From an uncultured Ignavibacteria bacterium (lineage in GTDB: Bacteria > Bacteroidota > Ignavibacteria > Ignavibacteriales > Melioribacteraceae): a stretch of DNA of 24,433 nucleotides. This document shows positions 16,449 to 24,433 of the stretch, piece by piece (the stretch's first letter is position 1; every line of letters begins with the position of its first letter). Position numbers and translations under genes: made by a program. The DNA lies in assembly GCA_937930275.1 (NCBI GenBank), contig CALGLM010000086.1:1-24433 (forward strand), written 5' to 3'. The notes beneath the pieces were generated by a model. The model ran no database searches and was not told the origin of the DNA. It saw only the letters and a list, made by a program, of their open reading frames with translations.

Positions 16449-16937
16449 ATGAAAAAAATATTTATAATATTGTTATTAAGTAATGTTATGGTTTTTGCTC
16501 AATTTAAAGACCAAAAGATTATCCCTGATATTAAAGGTAGTATTACAAATAATTCTCCTTCGCAAAATATTTTAGGATTTTTTAATCCCAATAATTTTTC
16601 TATGAAACACTCTGTAAGTTTAAGTTATGCTACAGCCGGAGGAAATGCAATTAGCTTAGGAGTTTATACTAACAGCATGATGTATAAATTTAGCGATAAA
16701 TTAAACATACAAGTTGATGCAAGTTTGGTAAACTCACCTTATAGTTCGTTTGGTAAAGAGTTCTCGAATCAAATTAACGGAATTTATTTGAGTAAGGCAG
16801 AAGTCAATTATCAACCAAGCGATAATTTTAAGATGTCTATCCGATTTTCTCAATATCCGGGGAATTATTTAAGTCCTCGCGGTTATTATTCGGGTTATTC
16901 TCCGTTTTACCATGACGACTATTTTTTTGATAGATAA
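16449..16937 (+). CDS. Unknown secreted, possibly outer-membrane protein
   Basis: I do not recognise this 162-residue protein. It starts with a clear signal peptide (MKKIFIILLLSNVMVFAQ, likely cut after FAQ or just before). The mature chain alternates polar and hydrophobic residues in short strands (SVSLSYATAGGNAISLGVYT, then KLNIQVDASLV, then NFKMSIRFSQYP), and is rich in Ser, Asn, Tyr and Phe. That pattern suggests beta structure at the outer membrane. The C-terminus is Tyr/Phe-rich (YYSGYSPFYHDDYFFDR). The start is ATG 16449 with a GTGAGAAA purine run upstream. It is 22 bases before the LytR_C gene. A chaperone-like or small porin-like role would be a guess. Confidence 0.75.
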   Translation: MKKIFIILLLSNVMVFAQFKDQKIIPDIKGSITNNSPSQNILGFFNPNNFSMKHSVSLSYATAGGNAISLGVYTNSMMYKFSDKLNIQVDASLVNSPYSSFGKEFSNQINGIYLSKAEVNYQPSDNFKMSIRFSQYPGNYLSPRGYYSGYSPFYHDDYFFDR

Positions 16938-16959
16938 TTTAAAACTAATATAATTTATT

Positions 16960-17439
16960 TTGGCAAAAGAAGAAATAAAAACTAAACCCGGTACTATAAA
17001 CGCTAAAGATAGCTCGATAAACATTTTCTTAAATGTAGTAATGTTTTTTCTTGCAGCTATTATTATTTATTTAGTATATTCAATTTTTATAAAAATTAGC
17101 GGCAACAATCCGGAAACAAAAGAAGAGAAGTTAACCGCTTCAGAAATTATTCAAGTTGAAGTATTAAACGGATGCGGTATATCGGGTGTTGCTGATAGAT
17201 TTACGGATTTTTTAAGGAACAATAATTTTGATGTTGTAAACGTAAATAATTATATTACCAGAGATATTAGTAATACTTTGGTTATAGATAGGCGCGGGAA
17301 TATGGCAAATGCCGTGAAAACGGCACGTATGCTTGGGGTAAAACCAGACCACGTAATCCAACAGATTAATGAAGATTATTTTGTAGATGTTACTGTGGTG
17401 GTAGGTAAAGATTGTAATATATTAACTCCGTTAAAGTAG
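16960..17439 (+). CDS. Membrane protein with LytR_C domain
   Basis: A 159-residue protein with a short cytoplasmic N-terminus, one membrane segment at about residues 22-45, and an extracytoplasmic LytR_C-type domain at about 64-152. The domain signature is visible: VEVLNGCGISGVADRFTDFL, then VIDRRGNMANAVKTARMLGV and VTVVVGKDC. LytR_C is the C-terminal domain of many LytR-CpsA-Psr cell-wall proteins, but also occurs alone, as here; no catalytic LCP domain is attached. Its start is TTG 16960-16962 (no nearby ATG, no clear ribosome-binding site). It is followed after 8 bases by rsfS, a pairing I believe is common in several phyla, which supports a shared transcript; the functional link is unknown. 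Confidence 0.85.
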   Translation: MAKEEIKTKPGTINAKDSSINIFLNVVMFFLAAIIIYLVYSIFIKISGNNPETKEEKLTASEIIQVEVLNGCGISGVADRFTDFLRNNNFDVVNVNNYITRDISNTLVIDRRGNMANAVKTARMLGVKPDHVIQQINEDYFVDVTVVVGKDCNILTPLK

Positions 17440-17447
17440 GAAAATAA

Positions 17448-17795
17448 ATGGAAAGTAAAGAATTAGTCGAAAAGATAGGCGAATTAATTTTAAGTAAAAA
17501 AGGGTACGATATTAAAGTTTTGGATTTACGAGAGTTGACCTCGTTTACAGATTACTTTATTATTACAAGTGCCGATAGTGATACTCAAGTTAAAGCAATT
17601 GCAGACGGTATTGAAGACAAGTTGACCGAAGAAGGAATAAAATGTCTTCATAAAGAAGGTTTTACCGGTTTAAATTGGGTACTATTGGATTATATTGATG
17701 TTGTTGTGCATGTTTTCTTAAAAGATGCCAGAACGTTTTATAATTTAGAAAAACTATGGGGTGATGCTCCCGTAACAATAATTGAAGATAAATAA
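17448..17795 (+). CDS. rsfS: Ribosomal silencing factor RsfS
   Basis: A 115-residue Iojap/DUF143 protein. It binds ribosomal protein uL14 and blocks joining of the 30S and 50S subunits, lowering translation in starvation. Family blocks present are YDIKVLDLRELTSFTDYFII near residues 20-39, the STAxS-type segment TSADSDTQVKAIADGI, and the C-terminal LLDYIDVVVHVFLKDARTFYNLEKLWGDA, which is highly typical. Length is standard. GGAAAATAA precedes the ATG at close spacing. It lies between the LytR_C gene (8 bases) and argS (24 bases). Confidence 0.97.
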   Translation: MESKELVEKIGELILSKKGYDIKVLDLRELTSFTDYFIITSADSDTQVKAIADGIEDKLTEEGIKCLHKEGFTGLNWVLLDYIDVVVHVFLKDARTFYNLEKLWGDAPVTIIEDK

Positions 17796-17819
17796 AAAAA
17801 TATATTAATCGGTGGAAAT

Positions 17820-19454
17820 TTGAAACAGTATTTAGAAAATATTTTTGCAGAATTATCGCAAAAAATTGAATATCTTAAGTATGAAAGTATAATGTTAAGC
17901 GTACCCAACAATAAGGACCAAGGGGATTATTCAACAAATTTGGCAATGCGCTTAACTAAAAAACTTAAGAAAAATCCACGTGTTATTGCCGATGAAATTA
18001 AAGAGGAATTAATTAAACTTGTAAAGCCAAACATTATTAGCGATATTAAAGTTGAAGGTCCGGGATTTATTAATTTTTATTTTACAACCGAATATATTTC
18101 TAAAATTATAACTAAAATTATTACTGAGAAAGAAGAGTACGGTAAAACTAAAAAATATAGCGAAAAAAAAGCAATAGTTGAATTTGTTAGTGCAAACCCT
18201 ACAGGACCTTTAACAATAGGACACGGCAGAAATGCGGTTGTAGGCGATACTTTTGCTAACATGTTGGAATCTATTGGTTATTCAGTTACACGAGAATATT
18301 ATTTTAATAATGCCGGAAGGCAGATGCGTGTTTTAGGTAATTCCGTAAAGTTGAGATATTTGGAATTATTGGGCGAAACTATTGAGTTTCCTGATGACCA
18401 TTACCAAGGTGAATATATTAAAGATATTGCAGAAATCGTCTTAAAAGAAAAAGGGAATTTATTAAAAGAAGAACCTGCTGAAGGAATATTTAAGGATTAT
18501 GCAGAACGTCTAATTTTTGACGATATAAAGAAAACTCTTAAAAATATCGGTATAGTTATGGATACATTCTTTAATGAGAATGATTTATATTCCGAAAAAC
18601 GTATTGATGAAGTGTTAAATTTATTTTCTCAGAAGCAATTATCTTACGAAAAAGAAGGTGCAACCTGGTTAAAACTGAGCGAAATGGGGAACGAGCAGGA
18701 TAAAGTAATAATTAAATCCACAGGTGAACCAACTTATAGACTTCCTGATATAGCTTATCATATTACAAAATTTGAACGAGGATACGATTTAATTGTTGAT
18801 TTATTCGGAAGTGACCATAACGCTACTTATCCAGATGTACTTGCCGCTTTAAAAGCACTTAATTATGATATTGAAAAAGTTAAAGTATTAATACACCAGT
18901 TTGTAACTGTTGTTGCAGACGGCAAAGTAGTTAAGATGAGTACAAGAAAAGCAAATTTTATAACTTTAGATGAATTGATTGATGAAGCGGGTAGAGATGC
19001 GGTAAGGTACTTTTTTATAATGCGCGATCTAAAGACACATCTTAATTTTGATATAGAATTAGCAAAAAAAAGTACTGATGAAAACCCAGTTTTTTATTTA
19101 CAATATGCCCATGCAAGAATTTCTTCTATATTAAGGTTAACTGAAAAAGAAGGACTAAAACCAAGTTATGAAAATTTAACTTTACTTAGTACTACCGAAG
19201 AGCTTGAGATTATTAAGAAGCTACATCATTTTTCAGACGAAATAGAATATGCTGCTCTTAATTTTGAACCAAATAAAATTTCAAATTATCTTGAAGAATT
19301 AGCAGCTTTATTTCACAGATTTTATGCTGCTCATAGAATTTTAGGTAGTGATAAGAATATTGCCGAAGCAAGAATTGCATTGGTTATTGCGGTTAAACAG
19401 GTTATTAAAAACGGTTTGCAAATATTATCTGTAACAGCACCGGACAAAATGTAA
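17820..19454 (+). CDS. argS: Arginyl-tRNA synthetase
   Basis: Class I synthetase that charges tRNA-Arg. The 544-residue protein has the N-terminal Add-1 domain (about 1-90, with QGDYSTNLAMRL). The HIGH-type motif is within P127-TGPLTIGHG136, and the KMSKS-type motif is K372-MSTR. The C-terminal anticodon-binding helical domain (NPVFYLQYAHARISSI and onward) ends LQILSVTAPDKM, the family's near-universal end. Length is slightly below E. coli (577), within the usual range. Translation starts at TTG 17820-17822, with GGTGGA at 17811-17816 upstream. After its stop come 81 bases of nearly pure A/T, including an 18-base palindrome at 19470-19487. Confidence 0.97.
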   Translation: MKQYLENIFAELSQKIEYLKYESIMLSVPNNKDQGDYSTNLAMRLTKKLKKNPRVIADEIKEELIKLVKPNIISDIKVEGPGFINFYFTTEYISKIITKIITEKEEYGKTKKYSEKKAIVEFVSANPTGPLTIGHGRNAVVGDTFANMLESIGYSVTREYYFNNAGRQMRVLGNSVKLRYLELLGETIEFPDDHYQGEYIKDIAEIVLKEKGNLLKEEPAEGIFKDYAERLIFDDIKKTLKNIGIVMDTFFNENDLYSEKRIDEVLNLFSQKQLSYEKEGATWLKLSEMGNEQDKVIIKSTGEPTYRLPDIAYHITKFERGYDLIVDLFGSDHNATYPDVLAALKALNYDIEKVKVLIHQFVTVVADGKVVKMSTRKANFITLDELIDEAGRDAVRYFFIMRDLKTHLNFDIELAKKSTDENPVFYLQYAHARISSILRLTEKEGLKPSYENLTLLSTTEELEIIKKLHHFSDEIEYAALNFEPNKISNYLEELAALFHRFYAAHRILGSDKNIAEARIALVIAVKQVIKNGLQILSVTAPDKM

Positions 19455-19535
19455 TTTCGTAATAAATATTTAATTATTAATAATTAATATTAAAAAATTA
19501 CTATATTTAATATTTTAATTAAAAATGTATTTAAA

Positions 19536-20528
19536 TTGATTGATTTTTCCAACAAAAAGGTTTTAATTATACGATTCAGTTCATTAGGAGATATACTTCT
19601 TACTTCTCCGATAGTTAGGTCGTTAAAAAAAAAATTCCCTTCAATTGATATCCGTTTTTTAACAAAAGAGCAATACCTTTCGACTGTAAAATTTAATCCT
19701 TATATCAATGATATTCTTTTGTTTAATAATTCTTCTAAAATTTCTGATTTTAGAAAAAAAATTAAAAGCCAAAAGTTTGATTATATTATCGATTTGCATT
19801 CAAGTTTGAGAAGTTTTTTAATTTCATTTGCCATGGGCATAAAAGTATTTAGAATACATAAACCAAGAATTAAAAAAGCCCTTTTAGTAAAGTTTAAGTA
19901 TAATTTATTAAAAAACTATGATTTGATTCCTGAAATGTATTGTAAATCAATCCCAGGTTTTGAATTAGATGAACTTGGATTGGACTTATTTATTGATTGC
20001 AAAACTAATGAAAAAGTTAAAAAGGAAGATAATTTGATAGGAATATGTCCTGGTGCAAAACATCTTACGAAAAGTTGGGGTGAGCATAATTATTCTGAAT
20101 TGATTAAGTTCTTAAATAAATTAAATTATAAAGTTGCACTGTTCGGCGGCAAAAGTGATAAAGAATTGTGCGAAAGATTAAGCAATGCAGGATCATTTGT
20201 GACTAACAATTGTTCAGATGACGATTTGATTACTATGGGTAAAGAGATGCTAAAGTGTAAGCTGGTCTTAGGGAATGATAGTGGTTTGATGCATGCTGCT
20301 TCGGGTTTAAAGTTACCTGTTATAGTAATATTTACTTCAACCGTAAGGCAATTTGGATTTGAACCATACAAAGCAAAAAGTGTTATAATTGAAAACAATG
20401 AAATTGCTTGCAGACCTTGCAGCCATATCGGTTTGGATGAGTGTCCTAAAAAACATTTTAACTGCGGTAATTCAATATCTGCTGCAGATGTATTTAATAA
20501 AATAAAATTAATGATTAAAAGTATATGA
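19536..20528 (+). CDS. Glycosyltransferase family 9, ADP-heptose:LPS heptosyltransferase-like
   Basis: A 330-residue GT-B glycosyltransferase, likely transferring heptose (or a related sugar) to the LPS inner core. Family signs are the N-terminal VLIIRFSSLGDILLTSPIVRSL; the second-domain start IGICPGAKHLTKSWG, close to the P-G-A...K-R-W-P motif; the nucleotide-sugar site LGNDSGLMHAASGLKLPVIVIF; and the late CRPCSHIGLDECPKKHFNC segment, often seen in heptosyltransferases. It cannot be named waaF or waaC with confidence. It starts at TTG 19536-19538 with no clear ribosome-binding site. Its stop overlaps the waaA start (ATGA, 20525-20528), so the two are translationally coupled, which supports an LPS-core role. 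Confidence 0.88.
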   Translation: MIDFSNKKVLIIRFSSLGDILLTSPIVRSLKKKFPSIDIRFLTKEQYLSTVKFNPYINDILLFNNSSKISDFRKKIKSQKFDYIIDLHSSLRSFLISFAMGIKVFRIHKPRIKKALLVKFKYNLLKNYDLIPEMYCKSIPGFELDELGLDLFIDCKTNEKVKKEDNLIGICPGAKHLTKSWGEHNYSELIKFLNKLNYKVALFGGKSDKELCERLSNAGSFVTNNCSDDDLITMGKEMLKCKLVLGNDSGLMHAASGLKLPVIVIFTSTVRQFGFEPYKAKSVIIENNEIACRPCSHIGLDECPKKHFNCGNSISAADVFNKIKLMIKSI

Positions 20529-21802
20529 ATTTTATAAGTTCTACAGTTTATAATTATTTAGTATTACCGGTTTTGTTTTTAGCTTTTAATATTATCAGAA
20601 TTTTTAATAAAAAAGTTAACTCGGCCATTAAAGATAGACGAGAGCTTTTTAATAAGCTTCCTGTTGATATGAAAAAGATTCCTAACGGAAATAAAATTAT
20701 TTGGTTCCATTCTTCTTCCATGGGCGAGTTTGAACAAGCAAAACCGATTATTGAAAAACTTAAAACAATTAGTAATATTAGCATTGTTGTTACTTTTTTT
20801 TCACCTTCAGGATACAATAATTCGTTAAAATACTCGTTTGCAGATGTAATATCGTATATTCCGTTTGACACAAAGGGGAATATTAAAAAGTTTATAGATA
20901 TTATAAACCCTAATATTGCAGTATTTATGCGTTATGATATATGGCCTAACACTATTTGGGAATTAAAAAAAAGAGAAATCCCATCGTTTATTGTTGATGC
21001 AACTATGAGGGAAAATTCAAACAGAAAAATTATTGGTGCAAAAAAATTCCATAAGGGACTATTTTCCTCCTTTACTAAAATTTTAACTGTATCAGAATCT
21101 GATAAAAAGAGTTTTGCCGATTTTGCAATAACCGGTGAAAAAATTAGAGCAGTAGGTGATACTCGCTTCGATAGGGTTTACGGTAAAAGCTTACAAGCTA
21201 AAGATAAAAAAATACTTAGAGATGATATTGTTAAAGGTAAAAAAATAATAGTTCTGGGTAGTTCTTGGGAATCTGATGAAGAAGTAATTTTACCGGCAAT
21301 TATTAAATTATGTAAATATATTGAAAATCTTTTAGTAATTGTAGTTCCCCATGAACCGACAATAGACCATTTGGAATGGACAGAGCATTTTTTAAAGGAT
21401 GACGTAAAAACCATACGCTTTTCATATCTAAATAACTACAATAACGAAAAAGTTATTATAATTGATTCGATCGGAATATTATTAACTCTTTATTTTTATG
21501 CTGATATAGCGTATGTAGGAGGAAGTTTTAAACAGGGAATTCACAATGTGCTTGAACCTGCCGTTTACGGAATTCCCGTAGTTTATGGTCCTAAAATTCA
21601 AACAAGTCAAGAAGCACGACATCTTGTAAACATAAACGGCGGCTTTAAAATTAATAACAAATTTGAAGCATATAAACTTTTACGCGAATTATTGACAAAT
21701 GATGAATTTCGTTTACAATCAGGACAAATTGCGGGGAACTATGTTCTGGAAAACATAGGTGCAACTGATAAAATAATAGACGAAATTAAAAACTTTATCT
21801 GA
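20525..21802 (+). CDS. waaA: 3-deoxy-D-manno-octulosonic acid (Kdo) transferase
   Basis: Adds Kdo to lipid A precursor, an early step of LPS assembly at the inner face of the cytoplasmic membrane. The 425-residue chain starts with a membrane-anchor helix (about 8-27). The active-site block is H62-SSSMGE68, with E68 at the place of the catalytic glutamate of WaaA (HxxxxGE). The second Rossmann domain shows KIIVLGSSWESDEEVILPA, then VPHEPTIDH, and the strong signature YVGGSFKQGIHNVLEPAVYGIPVVYGP. The ATG overlaps the stop of the GT9 gene by four bases. The gene ends 15 bases before the end of the convergent Cys-rich protein gene. Kdo transferase implies a lipopolysaccharide outer membrane. Confidence 0.95.
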   Translation: MNFISSTVYNYLVLPVLFLAFNIIRIFNKKVNSAIKDRRELFNKLPVDMKKIPNGNKIIWFHSSSMGEFEQAKPIIEKLKTISNISIVVTFFSPSGYNNSLKYSFADVISYIPFDTKGNIKKFIDIINPNIAVFMRYDIWPNTIWELKKREIPSFIVDATMRENSNRKIIGAKKFHKGLFSSFTKILTVSESDKKSFADFAITGEKIRAVGDTRFDRVYGKSLQAKDKKILRDDIVKGKKIIVLGSSWESDEEVILPAIIKLCKYIENLLVIVVPHEPTIDHLEWTEHFLKDDVKTIRFSYLNNYNNEKVIIIDSIGILLTLYFYADIAYVGGSFKQGIHNVLEPAVYGIPVVYGPKIQTSQEARHLVNINGGFKINNKFEAYKLLRELLTNDEFRLQSGQIAGNYVLENIGATDKIIDEIKNFI

Positions 21803-21817
21803 TTTTTATTTTATTAT

Positions 21818-22045
21818 TTATCTCTTGAAATTCGCGATTATAATATTAGCTGTATCCATTTGATTGGGATATAAATCTAAAGGTACATTTTCTTTTCCTA
21901 TTGCGTTTCTAACCGAATATCTTGCACATTCGGTTTTATGTCCTCCAAGACAATATTTTTCTTTATAAACCTTTGCCATTGCCGGTTTTTCTTTCATTTT
22001 ATCGTTAAAAAACGGGCAGGTTGCCAAACATTCACACTCTAACAT
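21818..22045 (-). CDS. Small Cys-rich protein of unknown function
   Basis: A 75-residue protein with five cysteines: C4-x-C6-x3-C10 near the start and C32-x7-C40 in the middle, with a His at 36. No cysteine occurs after that. The second half reads CARYSVRNAIGKENVPLDLYPNQMDTANIII. I have a memory of similar short proteins (CECL-x-x-CPFFNDKM, then YCLG, then CARY, then VPxDLYPNQ) in anaerobic Deltaproteobacteria and Firmicutes, sometimes beside signalling genes, with no assigned function. The cysteine layout could bind a metal or Fe-S cluster; that is inference. A strong AGGAGG site (22050-22055) lies four bases before the ATG. It is a single gene, convergent with waaA, with 146 bases between its start and the pckA stop. 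Confidence 0.85.
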   Translation of the reverse strand: MLECECLATCPFFNDKMKEKPAMAKVYKEKYCLGGHKTECARYSVRNAIGKENVPLDLYPNQMDTANIIIANFKR

Positions 22046-22150
22046 CTTTCCTCCTGTATCGGGTATATACTTTAAATAAATTTCCTTATATTATAAAATT
22101 AAGTTTAATTTAATAAAGAAAAAAATATAAATCAACAAAATTTACAAATA

Positions 22151-22185
22151 AATGCTCCCTATCTTTTTAGGAAGAAGGGAGCATT
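22151..22185 (-). terminator. Probable terminator of pckA
   Basis: A perfect 10-base-pair stem, AATGCTCCCT (22151-22160) with AGGGAGCATT (22176-22185). It extends inward past one bulged base by TCTT/AAGA, leaving a six-base loop. It begins 6 bases after the pckA stop. On the minus strand it is followed by a T-rich but interrupted tract (TTTATTTGTAAATTTTG), so termination may be only partial. Confidence 0.75.
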
Positions 22186-22191
22186 CATAAA

Positions 22192-23847
22192 TTATAATTT
22201 ACTAAGTCTTTTTGGACCGGCATTAATCACATCTTCGGCAACGTTTTCTTCAAATAATTTAAAATTTTCAATAAAACGTGCTGCAAGTGCGTCATATTTT
22301 TTCCAATAATCGTTCTTATCTCCCCATGAATTTGACGGCTCCAGTACATCATTAGGAACATCAGGGCAAGATAAAGGAACAGAATAACCGAAAAGTTTAT
22401 CAGTTCTATATTCTACATTATCAAGCTTGCCTTCTAAAGCGGCATTTAGTAAATTTCTTGTATGCTTTATACTAATCCTTTTACCAACACCAAATCTTCC
22501 TCCAACCCAACCTGTATTTACCAGCCAAACATTAACGTTATGTTTTAACATTCTTTCTTTTAACATCTGCGCATATTCAAAAGGATGACGTACCATAAAA
22601 GGAGCTCCGAAACATGCGCTAAAAGTAATTTGCGGTTCAATACCTAATCCTATTTCAGTTCCTGCAATTTTTGATGTATAACCGCTAATAAAATGATATT
22701 GTGCTTGTTCTGGAGTTAGTTTTGCTATCGGAGGCATTACTCCTGAGGCATCGCAAGTTAAAAATATTACATTTTTCGGATGGTTTTTTGTATATCCTTT
22801 TTCAACAACATTAGGAATAAAATTTAACGGATAAGAAGCGCGTGTATTTTCGGTAATAATCTCATCATCTAAATCTATATTTCGAGTAATAGAGTCGAAT
22901 ACAACATTTTCTAATATTGTACCGAATCTATGAGTAGTTGCGTGAATTTGAGGCTCATGTTCAGCAGAAAGCCTGATTACTTTAGCATAACACCCACCTT
23001 CAAAATTAAACACTCCTTCCGAACTCCATCCGTGTTCGTCATCGCCGATTAATTGGCGATTTGGATCCGCGGATAGAGTTGTTTTTCCGGTACCGCTTAA
23101 TCCGAAAAATAAAGCTACATCACCGTTTTTACCGACATTTGCCGAACAGTGCATCGGTAATACGTCTTGAAAAGTAAGGAGGAAATTAAGAACAGTAAAA
23201 ACAGATTTTTTAATCTCTCCGCCGTATAAAGAATTTGCGATAATTGCGGTTTTTTGAGAAAAATTAAGCACAATAGCAGTTTCGGTTCTCGTACCGTCAA
23301 CAATTGGGTCAGCCTTAAATCCCGGTACTGCAATAATTGTAAATTCCGGCATAAATTTTTTAAGAACGTCTTTATCGTTTGTAGTAATAAACATATTACG
23401 TGCAAATAAACTATGCCATGCTTTTTCGGTAATTATTCTAATAGGCATCTTGTATTCTGGGTCTGCACCTGCATAACAGTCTTGAACAAAAAGTTCTTCA
23501 CCTTGAGCCCACGCTTGTAATCGAGTAAATAGTGTGTTAAATTTTTCGAGAGCTAACGGTCTGTTATATACTCCCCACCATATTTTATCCTCTGTACTAT
23601 TCTCTTTTACAATAAATTTGTCCGCTGCAGCGCGAGCTGTATGCTTACCCGTATTAACTAATAATGCTCCTTCTTTTGCTAATTTACCTTCATTTCTAAA
23701 AATAATTTCTTCATACAAAGCTTCGTTTGAAAGATTCCAATAAACCCTGTCTAAATAATTCAACCCCTGATTTTTTAATCTAAAATCGCTTGCCAACTCC
23801 ATTGCTTCTTTAGAAGCAGGGGTATTAAATTCTAAATATTTGCTCAT
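22192..23847 (-). CDS. pckA: Phosphoenolpyruvate carboxykinase (ATP)
   Basis: Interconverts oxaloacetate + ATP and phosphoenolpyruvate + CO2 + ADP, the gateway to gluconeogenesis. The 551-residue chain has the ATP-type P-loop G249-LSGTGKTT257, the metal-binding GDDEHGW (268-274), the N-terminal NTGKHTARAAADKF block and the FSACFGAPF segment. The GTP-using type lacks this arrangement. I use the ATG at 23847: its ATGA overlaps the aminotransferase stop by four bases and GAGGG lies seven bases upstream. A TTG at 23853 would add only two residues. Its terminator is at 22151-22185. In other settings the enzyme can run in the carboxylating direction; which way it runs here is not shown by the sequence. 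Confidence 0.97.
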   Translation of the reverse strand: MSKYLEFNTPASKEAMELASDFRLKNQGLNYLDRVYWNLSNEALYEEIIFRNEGKLAKEGALLVNTGKHTARAAADKFIVKENSTEDKIWWGVYNRPLALEKFNTLFTRLQAWAQGEELFVQDCYAGADPEYKMPIRIITEKAWHSLFARNMFITTNDKDVLKKFMPEFTIIAVPGFKADPIVDGTRTETAIVLNFSQKTAIIANSLYGGEIKKSVFTVLNFLLTFQDVLPMHCSANVGKNGDVALFFGLSGTGKTTLSADPNRQLIGDDEHGWSSEGVFNFEGGCYAKVIRLSAEHEPQIHATTHRFGTILENVVFDSITRNIDLDDEIITENTRASYPLNFIPNVVEKGYTKNHPKNVIFLTCDASGVMPPIAKLTPEQAQYHFISGYTSKIAGTEIGLGIEPQITFSACFGAPFMVRHPFEYAQMLKERMLKHNVNVWLVNTGWVGGRFGVGKRISIKHTRNLLNAALEGKLDNVEYRTDKLFGYSVPLSCPDVPNDVLEPSNSWGDKNDYWKKYDALAARFIENFKLFEENVAEDVINAGPKRLSKL

Positions 23848-24433
23848 GCCCAATCCCTCACTAATTTACGGTCGCCAATATATAATTCGTTAGGACTATT
23901 TGGGTCTAATGCCCATTTAATTCGTTCAATTCCTTCGGTAATATCTTTGATACTTCCGCAATAGCTAATTCTTAAAAATCCGTCCAAACCGAACTCGGCA
24001 CCCGGAACGGTCAAAACTTGTACTTTTTCAATTAAGAGATTTGAAAGTTTATTACTGCTTTTTTCATAAGCACTAAAATCTGCAAAAGTATAAAAAGTGC
24101 CGTCCGGTACATATACTTTTACGTCATTAAACGATCTTAATTGGTCAATTAGTACGTTTCTGTTGTTTTGTAAGGTTACTCGTAAATTTTCAATACATGA
24201 TTGAATACCGTTTAATGCACCAACAGCGGCTTTTTGCAAGACTACTGAAGGACCCGAAGTTTGATGACCTTGAATATTTGTCATAGCTTCTATCAACTTT
24301 TTATTTGCTATAGCCCAGCCGATTCTAAAACCGGTCATTGCATATACTTTTGATACTCCGTTAATAATTATTAATTTGCTGTTTTCAGATAAATCTTTAG
24401 CAAACTTAACCGGATTAACCCATTTTTTTCCGT
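23844..24433 (-). CDS. PLP-dependent aminotransferase, 3' part (aspartate aminotransferase-like)
   Basis: The C-terminal ~195 residues of a class I/II aminotransferase; the gene enters from the right edge, so its start is outside the window. The PLP-binding lysine is encoded at 24348-24350, within GVSKVYAMTGFRIGWAIAN. That is the 1-gamma/prokaryotic-type aspartate aminotransferase layout, where the S-K-x-Y-x-M-T-G-x-R-x-G-W pattern is typical. The C-terminal GAEFGLDGFLRISYCGS block, with the substrate-carboxylate arginine in FLRISY, fits too. The stop TGA (23844-23846) overlaps the pckA ATG. Aspartate is the likely substrate, from the pckA context, but related enzymes use aromatic or branched amino acids. 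Confidence 0.93.
   Translation of the reverse strand, partial: GKKWVNPVKFAKDLSENSKLIIINGVSKVYAMTGFRIGWAIANKKLIEAMTNIQGHQTSGPSVVLQKAAVGALNGIQSCIENLRVTLQNNRNVLIDQLRSFNDVKVYVPDGTFYTFADFSAYEKSSNKLSNLLIEKVQVLTVPGAEFGLDGFLRISYCGSIKDITEGIERIKWALDPNSPNELYIGDRKLVRDWA

Noticed and set aside
19470..19487. 18-base perfect palindrome TTAATTATTAATAATTAA after argS
   Set aside because: Pure A/T composition in an AT-rich spacer; no second copy or known operator consensus seen.
1..24433. CRISPR arrays, tRNA/rRNA genes, transposons, toxin-antitoxin or phage-defence genes
   Set aside because: None could be supported. mazG here is the housekeeping two-domain form and is not next to a toxin or defence locus.

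Overview
The window is AT-rich chromosomal DNA from a Gram-negative, diderm bacterium. It most resembles the Bacteroidota/Ignavibacteria (FCB) side of the tree. The reasons are the very AT-biased codon use, a DUF4835-like secreted protein at the left edge, many weak or absent Shine-Dalgarno sites mixed with a few strong ones, and lipopolysaccharide core genes (a GT9 heptosyltransferase-like gene and waaA). The lineage call is an inference from family content; no search was possible. Gene density is high and no gene-free stretch exceeds about 150 bases. I see no rRNA, tRNA, CRISPR array, insertion sequence, integrase or phage gene, so this is mostly housekeeping DNA and not an accessory island.

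Layout. (1) 1-1641, minus strand: the 5' end of a secreted DUF4835-like protein, then a two-gene vitamin B12 module. The module is a stand-alone MetH-type corrinoid protein and a stand-alone MetH-type reactivation domain with a terminal Cys cluster. (2) 1741-3867, plus: a secreted class C beta-lactamase-like serine hydrolase and an unknown protein with a highly acidic tail. (3) 3978-6207, plus: dapF, a small dimeric-barrel protein and a PHP metallohydrolase. (4) 6275-12942, plus: a long, tightly packed run of a YfgM-like TPR membrane protein, efp, accB, accC, gcvH, guaA, a TPR protein and radC, which appears to start at an ATT codon. (5) 13024-14048: a coiled-coil lipoprotein and a coiled-coil LysM protein, closed by a good intrinsic terminator. 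(6) 14066-15783: phoH and mazG, convergent, with their stop codons sharing bases. (7) 15912-19454, plus: a RidA-family protein, a small secreted protein, a LytR_C-domain membrane protein, rsfS and argS. (8) 19536-21802, plus: a GT9 glycosyltransferase overlapping waaA. (9) 21818-24433, minus: a small Cys-rich protein, and a PLP aminotransferase (cut by the window edge) translationally coupled to ATP-type PEP carboxykinase, which has its own terminator.

How the parts fit. Region 4 joins protein synthesis (EF-P), the first step of fatty-acid synthesis (AccB and AccC, biotin-dependent), a lipoyl carrier (GcvH) and GMP synthesis. Regions 5 and 8 serve the cell envelope. The aminotransferase/pckA pair suggests a route aspartate to oxaloacetate to phosphoenolpyruvate. 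I did not find a convincing undescribed system. The items most worth checking are the split B12 module, the apparent ATT start of radC, gcvH sitting in an accBC operon, the acidic-tail protein and the small Cys-rich protein.
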